From CAZCBN01 sp964496975 (GTDB lineage Bacteria > Planctomycetota > Phycisphaerae > Phycisphaerales > UBA1924): a DNA stretch of 12,720 nt. The notes below the pieces were generated by a model. The model saw nothing but the letters and a program-made list of their open reading frames with translations, had not been told where the DNA came from and did not search any database. Within the stretch, counting starts at the first letter, position 1; each line of letters starts with the position of its first letter. Shown in pieces: positions 5,459-11,920 of the stretch. The DNA is taken from contig CAZCBN010000093.1 of the NCBI GenBank assembly GCA_964496975.1, positions 1-12,720 on the forward strand, read 5' to 3'. Both the position numbers and the translations under genes were made by a program.

Positions 5459-7108
5459 ATGTCCATCGAGAACGACCAGCACACGGGCGACGGGATGATG
5501 ACCTCTCAGCAGGCCGAGCCGCGGGGCGAGGGCCAGAGGGGGGGGACGGGCCCGGCGGGGGCGGACGGGTTCGACGCGACGGGCGAGCTGAGCGCGGAGA
5601 TGACCGCGCAGATCGACTCGGCGATGGGCCTTGCGATGGGCGAGCGGCCCGGCCGCGGGGCGGGCGAGGGACACGGCGGGGGCTTCGCCGGGGACCGGCA
5701 CGATGGCGGCCAGCAGGGCGGCCAGCACGGGGGGCACGACAGCCACGGGTCGGGGCACTCCCCCGAGAAGCCCAAGCTCCGCGGGCCCCGGGTGGTCCAG
5801 GGCGGGCGCGAGCACCGCACGGGCGCGGTGGTCTCGGTGGGGCCGTCGGACATCTTTGTGGAGTTTGGGCCCAAGGAGCTGGGCGTCGTTGAGCGGCTGC
5901 AGTTCAAGGACAAAGAGGGGAACGAGCCCAACCTGCCCAAGGTGGGGGACCAGCTTCAGGTGGTCGTGCAGCGGCACGAGCCGGGCGAGAACCTGTTCAT
6001 CTGCGTGCTGCCCGGGACGGTGCAAAAGGCCGACTGGGAGATGCTGGAGGCGGGGCAGGTCGTCGAGGCCCGCGTGGTGGGCGTGAACAAGGGCGGGCTT
6101 GAGCTGGAGGTGGCGGGGCACCAGGCCTTCATGCCGGCCAGCCAGGTGAGCTACGAGCGGATCCCTGATCTGTCGGTGCTGGTGGGCGAAAAGCTCGAGT
6201 GCCAGGTGCAGCGGATCGACCGCCGCGGCCGGGGCAACATCGTGCTGAGCCGCCGGGAGCTGCTGGCCGAGCAGCGGGCGCAGGCAGCGGGGAAGCTGCG
6301 TGACGCCCTGCAAGAGGGGATGACGGTCGAGGGCACGGTGCGGAAGATCATGGACTTCGGCGCCTTTGTGGACCTGGGCGGGGTGGACGGGCTGATCCAC
6401 CTGAACGACCTGAGCCACGACCGTGTGAACCACGGGGCGAAGAACGTGTCGCGCCACGTGACCGAGGGGCAGACGGTCCGGGTGCAGATCATCAAGATCG
6501 ACTGGGACGCGAACCGCATCAGCCTCGGGCTGAAGCAGTTGCACGCGGACCCGTTCGCGTCGGCGTCGGAAGTGATCGAGGGGGCGGTGCTGACGGGCAA
6601 GGTGACGTCGATCGCCGACTTTGGCTGCTTCATCGAGGTGGCGCCGGGCGTTGAGGGCCTGGTGCACATCTCGGAGATTGACTACAAGCGGATCAACAAG
6701 GTTGAGGACGCGGTGCAGCTCGGCGAGATCGTGCAGGTCCGGGTGCTGAAGGTGGACCAGCAGGGCCGCCGGGTGAGCCTGTCGATCAAGCAGGCCAAGG
6801 CCCCGCCGGAGCCGGTGGCCCGCCCCGAGGGGCAGGGCGCGGGCGGCGGCGGCGGGCCGGGTGGCCCGCGCGGCGGGGGCGGGGGCGGTGGGGGTGGCTT
6901 TGGCGGCGGCTTTGGTGGGGGCCGGGGCCGCGGCGGCCGGGTGGAGCGCGACACGCGGACGCCCGACGAGATCCTGAAGGAGACGCCGGCGCTCCGCCGC
7001 ATGCGCGAAGAGGCCAAGAAGAAGGCCGCGAAGGAAGCGGAGCGCGGCAAGGGCGGCCTGGGCAGCGCGGGCGGGCTGGGCATCGGCCTGGGCGACCTGC
7101 GGCTCTGA
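5459..7108 (+). CDS. rpsA: Ribosomal protein S1-like RNA-binding protein with four S1 domains and Gly-rich tail
   Basis: The 549-residue product carries four S1 (OB-fold) domains at about 119-172, 199-268, 288-360 and 375-445. The third and fourth are canonical (GTVRKIMDFGAFVDLGGVDGLIHLNDLS; GKVTSIADFGCFIEVAPGVEGLVHISEI). The second has the S1-protein signatures KGGLELEV and AFMPASQV. The W at 193 between domains one and two also fits the RpsA layout. In S1 the domains hold mRNA on the 30S subunit for initiation. Flanks are unusual: an N-terminal ~115-residue acidic then Gly/His-rich low-complexity stretch (HGGHDSHGSGH, 90-100), and a C-terminal RGG-type Gly-rich region (461-493) followed by a Lys/Arg-rich helix (511-530). 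The start ATG has AGGA 4 nt upstream. It could instead be an S1-domain paralogue; rpsA elsewhere in the genome would decide. Confidence 0.87.
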   Translation: MSIENDQHTGDGMMTSQQAEPRGEGQRGGTGPAGADGFDATGELSAEMTAQIDSAMGLAMGERPGRGAGEGHGGGFAGDRHDGGQQGGQHGGHDSHGSGHSPEKPKLRGPRVVQGGREHRTGAVVSVGPSDIFVEFGPKELGVVERLQFKDKEGNEPNLPKVGDQLQVVVQRHEPGENLFICVLPGTVQKADWEMLEAGQVVEARVVGVNKGGLELEVAGHQAFMPASQVSYERIPDLSVLVGEKLECQVQRIDRRGRGNIVLSRRELLAEQRAQAAGKLRDALQEGMTVEGTVRKIMDFGAFVDLGGVDGLIHLNDLSHDRVNHGAKNVSRHVTEGQTVRVQIIKIDWDANRISLGLKQLHADPFASASEVIEGAVLTGKVTSIADFGCFIEVAPGVEGLVHISEIDYKRINKVEDAVQLGEIVQVRVLKVDQQGRRVSLSIKQAKAPPEPVARPEGQGAGGGGGPGGPRGGGGGGGGGFGGGFGGGRGRGGRVERDTRTPDEILKETPALRRMREEAKKKAAKEAERGKGGLGSAGGLGIGLGDLRL

Positions 7109-7162
7109 GGCGGACCCGGGCGTTGAACCTGGGCATTGGCCCGGGGATTCTGGGTGCGGAGG

Positions 7163-7185
7163 CCGGACTGGGCTGACCAGTCTGG
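7163..7185 (+). terminator. Probable terminator of the S1-like gene
   Basis: CCGGACTGG (7163-7171) pairs with CCAGTCTGG (7177-7185) over 9 bp with one G-U pair and a GCTGA loop. It begins 55 nt after the stop codon. No T-tract follows. Confidence 0.5.
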
Positions 7186-7297
7186 GTCTGGGCCTGGCCC
7201 TGGGTCTGGGGGGCACGGCCGGCGCTACGGGGGCGTGGCGGCTCTGGCGTTGGGCACGGGAAATGTTTGGTTGAGACGGTGATGAATCCGCGGGCGT

Positions 7298-7318
7298 GGC
7301 CGCCGCGTACCGGCGGCC
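7298..7318 (+). other. 8-bp perfect hairpin in the leader of the large dockerin protein gene
   Basis: GGCCGCCG (7298-7305) is the exact reverse complement of CGGCGGCC (7311-7318) with a CGTAC loop. It lies about 150 nt before the chosen ATG and weakens the case for the upstream TTG start at 7267. Confidence 0.4.
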
Positions 7319-7450
7319 GTCCGCGCGGCGGTCGGCTGCGCGGGTGGGCGGGATGGGCGGGGTCGTTTCGTCGGCATCGGGCGTGGTCGGGCTTCGCGCG
7401 GCGGGCGGACGGGCCGATGGAGCGGGACCCGGGGTCGTGGTGCGTGGGGT

Positions 7451-7455
7451 GGAGG
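7451..7455 (+). promoter_or_regulatory. Ribosome binding site that decides the start of the large dockerin protein
   Basis: GGAGG lies 9 nt before the ATG at 7465. The other in-frame candidates I considered (TTG 7267, ATG 7282, ATG 7417) would place 16 to 66 residues ahead of the signal peptide. Confidence 0.6.
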
Positions 7456-7464
7456 CGCGAGCCG

Positions 7465-10380
7465 ATGTGGGATGTCGCTGCGTTTGGAGGTCGTGCGGTG
7501 CGTGGCGCGTCGCGCGGGGTGCGTGCGGCGTGCGCGCTCGTGCTGGCGTGCGGGGTGGCGTCGGCTTGGGGGCAGGGGGGGCAGGGGGGGCAGGGGGGGC
7601 CGGTGCCGTCCGGAGCGGAGGCAGTGGACCGGGAGGACCGGGTGCCGGCCGCGGTGGAGCCGGGCGTCGGGCCGCGGCGGTTGAGCGGGCCTTTGCTCGC
7701 GGAGCGGTTTGACGGGCGGGCGCTGGACACGCTCGACATGTACCTGCCCGGCGCGTCGCTGAATCACGTCATGGACTTTTCGGGGAACGCGCGCGTGCGG
7801 CTCGCGGACGCGGGCGCGGACCACCCGGCGAAGGTTCGCGCGGGCGAGAACCTGTGGACGGGGCACGTGGCTGTGCGCACGGCCGACGCGACGCAGCGCG
7901 CGGTGATTGCGCACACGAGCGACGGGAGCGCGGGGCTCTTTGTGCTGCAGGACGGGCGGGACCTGGTGGTCGCGGTGGTGGAGGGGGCGCGCTGGGCGGA
8001 GCTGCGGGTGGTGGGGGTGTGCGCGGCGGGGCAGACGATCTACGGGCAGTGGCGGTACAGCAACGGCGCGTTCACCTATCGGCCGGGCATCAACACGGCG
8101 GAGAACAACAGCGCGGCGGGCGGTGTCGGGGCGGCGCCGGTGGTGACGCAGCGCGGGTCGTCCACGCGGCCCGTGCTGCGGGCGGCGTCGGCCGAGACGG
8201 TGGTGGAGGTGGGCGGGGCGGGGTCTGTGCCGGCGACGCTGCTGACGGGCGTGATGAGCGGGCGGACGCTTACGGGCGCGGGGTGGGTGGGTTCGCTCGC
8301 GCTGCTGGCGAGCCAGACGCACGAGACGCGCAACGGGCGGACGAGCGGGAACTGGTGGCCCCAGCACGCGTGGGTGATGCACGCGAAGGGGTATCGGGCG
8401 GGGGACGTGCCGGGGAACCGGGGCGTTGGCCCGTCGTCGCAGCCGACGCCGCCGGTGGTGATCGGGACGGGGGGCGTGGGGTTTTCGAGGCTGATCGATC
8501 GCTTTTCAACCGAGCCGGAGCGGGCGGGGGCGGTGGCGGGGGACTTGTCGTCGCTCGGGGCGTGGCTCGCGAGCCTGCGCCGGGGCGAGGAGCCGGTGGT
8601 GCTGCTGCTGACGGACTCGACGGGGCTGATCCAGCACGGCGGGTTGCTGCGCGGGCTGATGGACGCGCTGTCGTCTCGGGCGGCGGCGGACGGGCTGGAC
8701 GGGCGGCCCAACCACACGTGGAACTGGCTCAGCACGCTGGCGTCGAACTCGACGACGCAGGGGGACCAGTCGTGGATGGGGGCGTACGGGCTGGCGGTGA
8801 CGCCGCGGTCGGTGCGCGGGTTTGTGCCGCAGGCGACGGCGTGGGGCTCGCCGCAGGGGTTTGAGGCGGCGGAGCTGTCGGCGTACGGCGACCGGATGAT
8901 CACGGCGAACGACGAGACGCGGGTGAACACGCTGATGCCGGTGACGGCGTTCTCGATCGCGGCGGAGCTCGGGTTCGCGGTGACGCGGACGGGTGGGTCG
9001 CTCGGCACGGCGGGGCTGTATGCGCCAAGGGCGCGGGGCGACCGGGCGGACGACGTGAGCGAGGCGACGCGGTCGGACACGTCGTCGGGCGGGTATGTGC
9101 GGCAGGACCTGTTGGTGCCGGGAGACGTGGTGTCGCTCGCGGCGGTGGTGATGCACAGAGAGAGCACGCCCGGGCGGGTGCAGTTCGCGGTGCAGTGCCT
9201 GTCGCTGGACAGCAACGGCGCGGTGATCCGCACGCCGGTGAGCGCCGGCGGGCGGCTCGCGACGCGGGTGACGACGAATGAGGCGGGGTACTTGTCGGTG
9301 GACGCGGGCGTGCGGGCGAGCGATGCGGCGCGGCTTGCGCGGTTTGGGGAGGCGGGGATGCTGCCGCTGCGGCCGGCGACGCTGGATGCGCGGAGCGTGC
9401 CGACGCCGCTGTTGCCGGCGGACCCGTCGCGGTTCGGCGTGGCGCGGTCGCAGCCTTGGGTGATGGGGGAGATCGACGAGCCGGCGCGGGAGTTTTCTTG
9501 GGCGGAGTCGACGCTCGCGGTGACGTACCAGCCGCGGATTCTGCTGGACGCGGGGACGGCGCTGAGCGTGTGGGGCGTGCGGCTGCACGGCGTGCTCGAC
9601 GGTCCGGCGCGTCGCGGGTACGAGGTGTTCCCGGTGACGATCGGGGGGACGACGGCGCGCGACCACGCGGGGTACTTCTGGCCCAACCCCGATGCGCGAG
9701 AGGGCGTGGAGCCCAACACGGGGATGGTGCGCCACCTGCTTTCTGTGATGGGGGCGGCGGGGAAGCGGGTGCTGTTTGTGTACGCGGAGGATCAGAACTC
9801 CGGCCTCGCGGCGAACGGCACGGCGATCGACGCGCTGAACGACGCGTCGAACACGTGGTGCGGGCACACCGGGGCGGTGATGCGCGCGGCGGCGCTGGCG
9901 GCGCAGCAGGCGGGCGCGTCGGGCGTGGCGCACCTGCGCTTTACGACGGCCGAGCCGCGGAACGACGGGAACGGGAGCGCGACGGGGCGGACGGCGGCGC
10001 TGCTGGACATGGCCCGGGCGGGCTTCATCGATGGTCTGGTGGCGGTGGACCCGGCGGCGATCGTGTCGCAGGAGGAGTACGAGGCGAGCGAGGACTTTTT
10101 GCACCCGCACACGCCGAACGGGCTGATTGACGAGGCGCACGCGTACGGCTCGACGTACCAGGCGATGCCGCTGGCGGCGGTGTTGTCGCTGGCGGAGCGG
10201 GCGGCGTGCGGGGCGGTTGTCGACGCGGACCGCGACGGCGAGGCGACGGTGTCGGACCTGTACACGTTCCTGGGCTGGATGCTCCTTGCGGATCCGGCGG
10301 CGGACCTGGACGCGGACGGCGCGGTGACGTTCTTTGACCTGATGGCGTACCTGCGGGAGTACGACGGCGGGTGCCGGTGA
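7465..10380 (+). CDS. Large exported protein with SGNH-hydrolase-like motifs and C-terminal GC-type dockerin
   Basis: The 971-residue product starts with a signal peptide (Arg-rich n-region 10-20, hydrophobic AACALVLACGVASA 21-34, cleavage near A34). A QGG triple repeat (37-45) follows. The middle is strand-rich and low in Cys and Lys. Three blocks suggest an SGNH/GDSL hydrolase spread over a long chain: VVLLLTDST (378-386, Ser385 after Asp384), FVYAEDQNSG (771-780, Asn778) and DEAHAYGSTYQAM (889-901, Asp889/His892); a second D-x-x-H (877-880) is an alternative. Block I lacks the usual Gly and the distance between blocks I and III is unusually large, so the assignment is tentative. The C-terminus (915-970) is a dockerin-like pair of EF-hand loops (Asp920/922/924/931 and Asp947/949/951/958) bracketed by Cys915 and Cys970. 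Such ends are common on exported Phycisphaerae proteins. I infer a surface or secreted esterase-like role; export and dockerin are the secure parts. Confidence 0.85.
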   Translation: MWDVAAFGGRAVRGASRGVRAACALVLACGVASAWGQGGQGGQGGPVPSGAEAVDREDRVPAAVEPGVGPRRLSGPLLAERFDGRALDTLDMYLPGASLNHVMDFSGNARVRLADAGADHPAKVRAGENLWTGHVAVRTADATQRAVIAHTSDGSAGLFVLQDGRDLVVAVVEGARWAELRVVGVCAAGQTIYGQWRYSNGAFTYRPGINTAENNSAAGGVGAAPVVTQRGSSTRPVLRAASAETVVEVGGAGSVPATLLTGVMSGRTLTGAGWVGSLALLASQTHETRNGRTSGNWWPQHAWVMHAKGYRAGDVPGNRGVGPSSQPTPPVVIGTGGVGFSRLIDRFSTEPERAGAVAGDLSSLGAWLASLRRGEEPVVLLLTDSTGLIQHGGLLRGLMDALSSRAAADGLDGRPNHTWNWLSTLASNSTTQGDQSWMGAYGLAVTPRSVRGFVPQATAWGSPQGFEAAELSAYGDRMITANDETRVNTLMPVTAFSIAAELGFAVTRTGGSLGTAGLYAPRARGDRADDVSEATRSDTSSGGYVRQDLLVPGDVVSLAAVVMHRESTPGRVQFAVQCLSLDSNGAVIRTPVSAGGRLATRVTTNEAGYLSVDAGVRASDAARLARFGEAGMLPLRPATLDARSVPTPLLPADPSRFGVARSQPWVMGEIDEPAREFSWAESTLAVTYQPRILLDAGTALSVWGVRLHGVLDGPARRGYEVFPVTIGGTTARDHAGYFWPNPDAREGVEPNTGMVRHLLSVMGAAGKRVLFVYAEDQNSGLAANGTAIDALNDASNTWCGHTGAVMRAAALAAQQAGASGVAHLRFTTAEPRNDGNGSATGRTAALLDMARAGFIDGLVAVDPAAIVSQEEYEASEDFLHPHTPNGLIDEAHAYGSTYQAMPLAAVLSLAERAACGAVVDADRDGEATVSDLYTFLGWMLLADPAADLDADGAVTFFDLMAYLREYDGGCR
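7573..7599 (+). repeat. Three copies of a 9-nt repeat with G7 runs, inside the dockerin protein gene
   Basis: CAGGGGGGG is repeated exactly three times (7573-7581, 7582-7590, 7591-7599) and encodes Gln-Gly-Gly three times just after the signal peptide. The unit keeps frame, but each run of seven Gs is a slippage and sequencing-error hotspot that could switch the frame. Confidence 0.9.
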
Positions 10381-10431
10381 GGGCGGGGCTGGGCGGGGGC
10401 TGGTGCGGGGGTTGGTGCGGGGCGGGGCGCG
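10381..10431. other. G-rich spacer between convergent dockerin gene and dut, with G-quadruplex motif
   Basis: Bases 10381-10399 read as four G-runs (3, 4, 3, 5) with loops of one or two bases, followed by more G-runs to 10428. This fits the standard quadruplex pattern on the + strand. It fills the gap between two convergent stop codons, like 4270-4294. I see no hairpin terminator here. Confidence 0.45.
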
Positions 10432-10932
10432 TCAGCGAAGGCCCGTGCTGCCGAAGCCGCCGGAGCCGCGGGGGGTGTGGTCGAGGGCGGCGGCTTCTTC
10501 GATGGTGACGCGGGCGACGGGGGCGATGACGAGCTGGGCGATGCGCATGCCGTGCTCGACGGTGAAGGGCTGCTTGCCGAGGTTGATGAGGGCGACGATG
10601 AGCTCGCCTCGGTAGTCGGCGTCGATGGTGCCGGGGGCGTTTGGGACGGTGACGCCGTGCTTGGTGGCGAGGCCGGAGCGGGGGCGGACCTGTCCCTCGT
10701 AGCCGGGGGGGATGGCGACGGCGAGGCCCGTGGGGACGGGGCGGATGTCGCCGGGGTGCAGGATGAGGGCGGGGGCTTCGTGCGGGCCGCGGGGCAGGCA
10801 GGCGGCGAGGTCGAGGCCGGCGGCCTGGTCGGTGGCGTAGCGGGGCAGGGCGGCGCGGGGGTCAAGGCGTTGGACGGGGAGTGTGGGGGCGGTGCCATGC
10901 GCGGCGTCGTGGGTGGGGGCGGCGGTGTGCAT
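10432..10932 (-). CDS. dut: Deoxyuridine 5'-triphosphate nucleotidohydrolase (dUTPase)
   Basis: Homotrimeric cytoplasmic enzyme that hydrolyses dUTP to dUMP and pyrophosphate, keeping uracil out of DNA and supplying dUMP for dTMP synthesis (family knowledge). All five trimeric-dUTPase motifs are present in the 166-residue product: I AGLDLAA (38-44), II RPRSGLA (83-89), III GTIDADYRGEL (101-111), IV RIAQL (130-134) and V RGSGGFGSTG (155-164). Asp104 and Tyr107 of motif III match the uracil-pocket region. The N-terminus is about 15 residues longer than in the E. coli enzyme (MHTAAPTHDAAHG...), so a shorter product is possible; the ATG at 10932 lacks an SD (CTTTTCCTC precedes it). It is convergent with the large dockerin gene and divergent from the prepilin-type gene. 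Its coding strand is C-rich, the reverse of its neighbours. Confidence 0.96.
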   Translation of the reverse strand: MHTAAPTHDAAHGTAPTLPVQRLDPRAALPRYATDQAAGLDLAACLPRGPHEAPALILHPGDIRPVPTGLAVAIPPGYEGQVRPRSGLATKHGVTVPNAPGTIDADYRGELIVALINLGKQPFTVEHGMRIAQLVIAPVARVTIEEAAALDHTPRGSGGFGSTGLR

Positions 10933-11065
10933 GAGGAAAAGCTATTCGCGGCGAGGACGCGGCGGTAGGCTGGGGTGGAGGGTCATCCGCACGGCAGCGG
11001 CGGGCGTAGTTGGGGAGGCGGCGTGGTGTGAGGCATGAAACGGCGCGCGGTGCCCGGGGGGGTGT

Positions 11066-11860
11066 ATGCGGCGGCAGCCAACGGCGGACCAGAGCGGGCG
11101 GGGCGGGCGGGGCGGGCTGGGTGGTCGGCGGGGGTTCTCGCTGATCGAGCTGCTCGTGGTGATTGCGCTCGTGGCGTTGCTGGTCGGCATCCTGCTGCCG
11201 GCGCTGGGGCGGGCGAAACAGTCTGCGGCGGGGACGGTGTGCATGAACGCGATGCGGCAGGTGACGTTCGCCGCGCTGATGTACACGGACGACGCGGAGG
11301 GCGTGCTGCCGAGCTCGGGGGCGACGGTGATCGCAGCGACGGGGCCGGGGGCGGGGCCGCCGGTGACGTCGACGTTTGACCACGGGGCGTGGCTCTTTGC
11401 GCTCGAGCCCTATCTGTCGACGGAGCTGCGGGCCTTTAGCCGGTGCCCGAGCGACCTGAGCCCGCACTTTGAGCGGCCCCTGCCGGGCACGTCGCACCTG
11501 CGGCAGGTGAGCTACGGGGCGAACTTTTTCGTGTCGGGCCGGCTGACGGGGTACGAGCGGTTCGGGCGGCTGGCGAACGTGCCGCGGCCGGCGATGACGT
11601 CGTGGCTCGCGGAGCTTGCCGAGACGGGCGACCACGCGACGAGCGACCACATCCACGCCGAGCTGTGGCCCACCGACCCGGTGAACAAGCCGCGGCAGCA
11701 GATCGCGGACGCGCGGCACAACGGCTCGGCGAACTGGAGCTTTTTGGACGGGCACGCGCGGTCGTCGCGCGTGGGGGAGCTGTGGCGGCTTGACGCGTCG
11801 AGCACGCGGTTCAGGCTGGTGTATTCGGTGAATCGGTTTGATCCGGCGCTGTCGCGGTAG
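11066..11860 (+). CDS. Prepilin-type N-terminal cleavage/methylation protein with H-X9-DG motif
   Basis: The 264-residue product has a class III (type IV pilin/pseudopilin) signal: a basic, Gly-rich leader of 23 residues (MRRQPTADQSGRGGRGGLGGRRG), then FSLIELLVVIALVALLVGILLPAL (24-47) with Glu at +5 after the Gly23/Phe24 cleavage point. A prepilin peptidase should cut there. The globular part holds ALGRAKQSAAGTVCMNAMRQ (46-65), Cys59 and Cys127 that might pair, and His218 followed by nine residues and Asp228-Gly229, the H-X9-DG motif of expanded planctomycete pseudopilin-like families. Its function in planctomycetes is unclear; surface or secretion-system roles are usual guesses. The ATG has only a G-run (GGGGGG, 11056-11061) as a weak SD. 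No other pilin or secretion gene is nearby, so it is an orphan copy. Confidence 0.92.
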   Translation: MRRQPTADQSGRGGRGGLGGRRGFSLIELLVVIALVALLVGILLPALGRAKQSAAGTVCMNAMRQVTFAALMYTDDAEGVLPSSGATVIAATGPGAGPPVTSTFDHGAWLFALEPYLSTELRAFSRCPSDLSPHFERPLPGTSHLRQVSYGANFFVSGRLTGYERFGRLANVPRPAMTSWLAELAETGDHATSDHIHAELWPTDPVNKPRQQIADARHNGSANWSFLDGHARSSRVGELWRLDASSTRFRLVYSVNRFDPALSR

Positions 11861-11907
11861 TGTGCGAGGCGGCCGGGCGACCACGGGCGTGGGAACACAG
11901 GAACAGG

Positions 11908-11914
11908 AAAGGGG
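11908..11914 (+). promoter_or_regulatory. Ribosome binding site of the second dockerin protein
   Basis: AAAGGGG lies 6 nt before the ATG at 11921, in the 60-nt gap after the prepilin-type gene. A short stem, CCAC/GTGG around GGGC (11881-11892), is the only structure I see in the gap. Confidence 0.5.
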
Positions 11915-11920
11915 ATCGGA

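Larger units (their letters stand above)
7109..7464. other. 356-nt spacer between the S1-like gene and the large exported protein gene
   Basis: I see no gene. It contains a probable terminator (7163-7185), a cluster of TCTGGG copies (7149-7208), an 8-bp perfect hairpin (7298-7318) and the SD of the next gene (7451-7455). A frame is open from a TTG at 7267, but its translation is Arg/Gly/Pro/Trp-rich and runs through the hairpin. Confidence 0.6.

Noticed and set aside
5417..7216. 599-aa open frame on the minus strand
   Set aside because: Antisense to the S1-like gene over its whole length; the translation is His/Leu/Arg/Pro-rich and has no recognisable motif.
7267..7464. Upstream TTG start for the large dockerin protein (66 extra residues)
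   Set aside because: It would bury the signal peptide behind an Arg/Gly/Trp-rich stretch and run through an 8-bp perfect hairpin. The ATG at 7465 has GGAGG.
8506..10140. 544-aa open frame on the minus strand
   Set aside because: Antisense to the large dockerin gene; strongly Arg/His/Pro-biased as expected from the complement of GC-rich codons.
11035..11379. 114-aa + strand frame starting just before the prepilin-type gene
   Set aside because: Overlaps the prepilin-type gene in another frame; the translation is Gly/Arg/Ala-rich and has no export signal or motif.
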